DNA of 64,000 nucleotides, from contig JAKZAN010000004.1 of NCBI GenBank assembly GCA_023053545.1, positions 3,906,001 to 3,970,000 on the forward strand. The letters are read 5' to 3'. Origin of the DNA: Lepidurus packardi (Eukaryota > Arthropoda > Branchiopoda > Notostraca > Triopsidae). Both the position numbers and the translations under genes were made by a program. Under the pieces are notes generated by a model. It made no database searches. It had not been told where the DNA came from and saw only the letters and a program-made list of their open reading frames with translations. This document shows positions 61,560-64,000 of this stretch, piece after piece; position 1 is the stretch's first letter; the number at the start of each line of letters is the position of its first letter.

Positions 61560-64000
61560 AAGTTGCCGGTGTTCAAGCGCAGACGGCTGGCCGGGCGAAG
61601 CGCGGGCCAGCTACGTCCCAGATATTGCGGATCCTCGCACTCGTCCAGACTTAGCCCTCACTCGCCGAGGAGACGCAAAGGGAGTAGGACGTTAGTGTAA
61701 GGTAACGTGTAAACCGAACTTGGTAACAAATTAGGGTATGTGCGAAGTGGAAATGTGAACAGAATACTAGTTACGGAGAAGTGCCAGTGTTAACTCGTTG
61801 CCATTTTGCAAATTCTCAACTCCCTTTCTCGCATAGGATTAATGGATTACTACTACTTCTTAACTGTGTAACGGTAAGTTGGCATTTGAATTTCCTTCTC
61901 TTTTTTTCCACGTGTAAAACCTGTGCAGCGAAGCCTCGTTCGTTGCCATATCGTTTGTCAACTCGACTTCTGGATCACAACCCTCAGCATTACGCAAAGT
62001 AGCCAACAACCCAAGCTAGCAAAACATGTTTTGTTCCAAGCAAAACTAAGTCCGTGCAAAAGGCTACGCTTGACTAGCGTGGGTCTTGGGCTGGAAGCTG
62101 AAAGCTTCACTGGGGCTATTATAGGCCATCTTGTGCTCGCAATTCGCTTGTACCTATCGTCTGGTCAGTCGTTGGACTTGCTACTCGCATTTAACTCGAT
62201 AACCCCTTTCCAGTCCAAGTGTATTAACTTTAACTCTCTCTCTCCAAAACGAAAAATAACGAAAAGAAAAACAAAGCTTCGTGCTTGATATTAGACTGTC
62301 ATATAAGTACGTGACGCCACTTTTTTGTGGACTTTTGTCTCAGTCTCTTATCTCCATCATTTTTAATATGAAAGAAATGTGCATGGAAATGGTCCAAGCG
62401 GTTACTCGCTAGTTATACAGAGATGACCATCACCAAGAATGGGATTAGACCTAATTTCCTTTTAATTAAACGTACAATTAGCTGTGTGTCACTTACAGTA
62501 AGAGTACTCTAAGAATAATCAAGGTTCTTTGAGTACAAGTTAGTTAAAAGGGAGGGGAGGGGGTCTTCGGTTACTTTACAAAGTTCGTCTTAGAACCATC
62601 AAGAGCCAAAAAGGAGGCAAAAGTAAAGAGCAACAGCAGGCAAACGGCGCCTAGGAAAAATCTCACAAAAAAGAAAATTGAAGGGCAAGTTTTGCCCCCC
62701 CCCCCCCCCCCCTTTCTTGCTTGTAATTTCCCTTTTGCTCTTCTCAATTCTCTCCAGGCCAGCTATAAGAATCGTGATGTTATACACGGCGGCCTAATTT
62801 GTCTCCAGAATGGTCTCCAAGACATTCAATTTTGTAAACCTTATTCCTTGTCTTAGTTTTGTTCTCTTTTATCTGTGAATGAATAAGTTTACGGGTATTT
62901 CTCAGTTTAAGGGTATTCGAAACTCATGGTAAGATTAGAGGTGCTGGGCAGAAGAAAGAAAAGTTAAAAACCAAGGGGAAGACAGAGAGCGAAAAGGAAA
63001 GTGTAAGGAAAGGTGAGGTGAAGAGTAATTGATGGAAAAATTTGCATAGAATGAGAAGAAGGAAGGAAGGGGGCAAGGTACGAAAACCGAAACCAAACCT
63101 GTCTCTTGTCTGGCCAGCTCCAAAAGAAGCAAGAAGCAGATGCTTTGTCGGTTTTCCAAAGGTAGAAACGTAAAAAAAAATTGTGGAGTAGTTCGAGTAA
63201 GGTCTTGAGCAAGAAGCAAAGTTGTCACTGACTCGTTTGTTAACGTCTAAGCCTACACAAAGTCTGTTTTTATGTTTTGTTTATTCTAGTGAATGAAACG
63301 TTTTTTTAAATTCTATGTATACAGCTTTTAGGGGAAAAACCTGCAATTCAACGAGTTTATTATTCCGAAAACGTTGGGGCCTTCCTAAACGTGATTTTGT
63401 GCCCACATTTTTGCAAGATGTTAAGTAGAGGAGAGAGGATTTATAATGCAATGGCCCAGGTTTAAGAATCCAAATGATTTTGACCGGATTTTGTCGAGTT
63501 ACGAAAGAGTATGGTTGTGTTTATAAATGCTGCGTAGAATAGACTGAAGCTAAAATGACAGGTGAATGTAGCCTGAGGGAAAGGGGAAGCTTTTGTATGA
63601 AAGAACGAACAGAACCAAACCAAAAGTTTGCCCTTCACACATGTGCACGCTATTGGGCGCTTGGCCAAAAACTTTTGCGAGTTTTCGAACAAGTTTGCAC
63701 AACTTCCAAGTCAGGAGAATTAAACATTCCGTTTTTTCTTGAGATATTCGGTGAAGAAAGGAAAACTGCAACTTTTCCGTAGGATTGTGTGGAGTTTATA
63801 GTGATTGACCGAGTTCAGTAGGTGAAAAGCAAAAAGGAGAATACAAGTAGTTTTGTTAGGAAAGGTTTTTAAGTTGTTTTGGGAGGATTTCAAAACCCTG
63901 CTTAATTTTATGATCTCGTTGGTTAAGCATCGTTCTCGTTTCCAAGGTTATTAGGATTAATTTAGTTCGCCTCAAGCTCCTTTTTCCTACTTGCCTCATC
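61560..64000. other. GC-rich putative promoter and first exon, then unassigned DNA
   Basis: 61560-61700 is noticeably G+C-rich compared with its surroundings. A donor (GTGTAACGGTAAGTTG) follows at 61871, so a + strand transcript may start here and continue beyond the window. No coding exon was found downstream. A C homopolymer of about 19 bases lies at 62694-62712. The + strand from 62940 to 63300 is G/A-rich. Antisense open frames there have no recognisable content. Confidence 0.3.
62694..62712. repeat. Poly(C) homopolymer
   Basis: About 19 consecutive C on the + strand, preceded by CAAGTTTTG. It is probably unstable in length and hard to sequence. Confidence 0.8.

Overview
The window is eukaryotic nuclear DNA from an arthropod. 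Genes are split by short GT-AG introns (mostly about 55-300 bp), there are no operons or bacterial signals, and the recognisable proteins are animal housekeeping and cuticle or digestive genes. A single-domain chitin deacetylase and a tandem cluster of secreted lipases fit a pancrustacean. The compact introns would suit a branchiopod such as a cladoceran, but the species is inferred, not shown. All gene models were spliced by eye: donors, acceptors and codon phases were checked for every exon, and each model listed as complete gives an uninterrupted frame from start to stop.

Layout. 1-520 (+) is the 3' end of mitochondrial ribosomal protein uS15m. 1000-4238 (+) is calnexin, with three consecutive, apparently homologous exons for the membrane anchor. 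4783-6342 (-) is lipoyl synthase. 7623-12866 (+) is a TRMT9B-type methyltransferase with a very long disordered C-terminus. 14354-18604 (-) is the BRSK/SAD polarity kinase. 20400-22245 (-) is a chitin deacetylase. 23516-25841 (+) is a lysosomal Pro-X carboxypeptidase-like S28 peptidase. 28215-31089 (-) is RASSF7/8. 31090-34649 is gene-poor and holds one orphan terminal exon. 34650-35936 (-) is a mitochondrial ornithine carrier.

36389-48279 is a lipase cluster: three intact secreted lipases (two +, one -) and three degenerate copies, set among direct and inverted repeats. 48901-50984 (-) is PPP1R15, the eIF2alpha phosphatase targeting subunit, with a possible regulatory leader. 51311-51578 (-) is a possible very small gene. 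53030-53584 (-) is TRAPPC2 (sedlin). 54916-59144 (+) is a SLAIN microtubule plus-end protein. From 59145 to the end there is a long 3' UTR, possible non-coding transcription and purine-skewed DNA, with no gene I can defend.

Most neighbours are unrelated in function. Shared themes are ER folding and stress (calnexin, PPP1R15, TRAPPC2 at ER-Golgi), cell polarity and cytoskeleton (BRSK, SLAIN, RASSF8) and mitochondria (uS15m, LIAS, SLC25A15). The strongest candidate for something undescribed is the triplicated calnexin anchor exon, which would let splicing swap the transmembrane segment and its palmitoylatable cysteines. Next are the birth-and-death lipase cluster with intron differences between copies, and two GC-AG introns in otherwise conventional genes.
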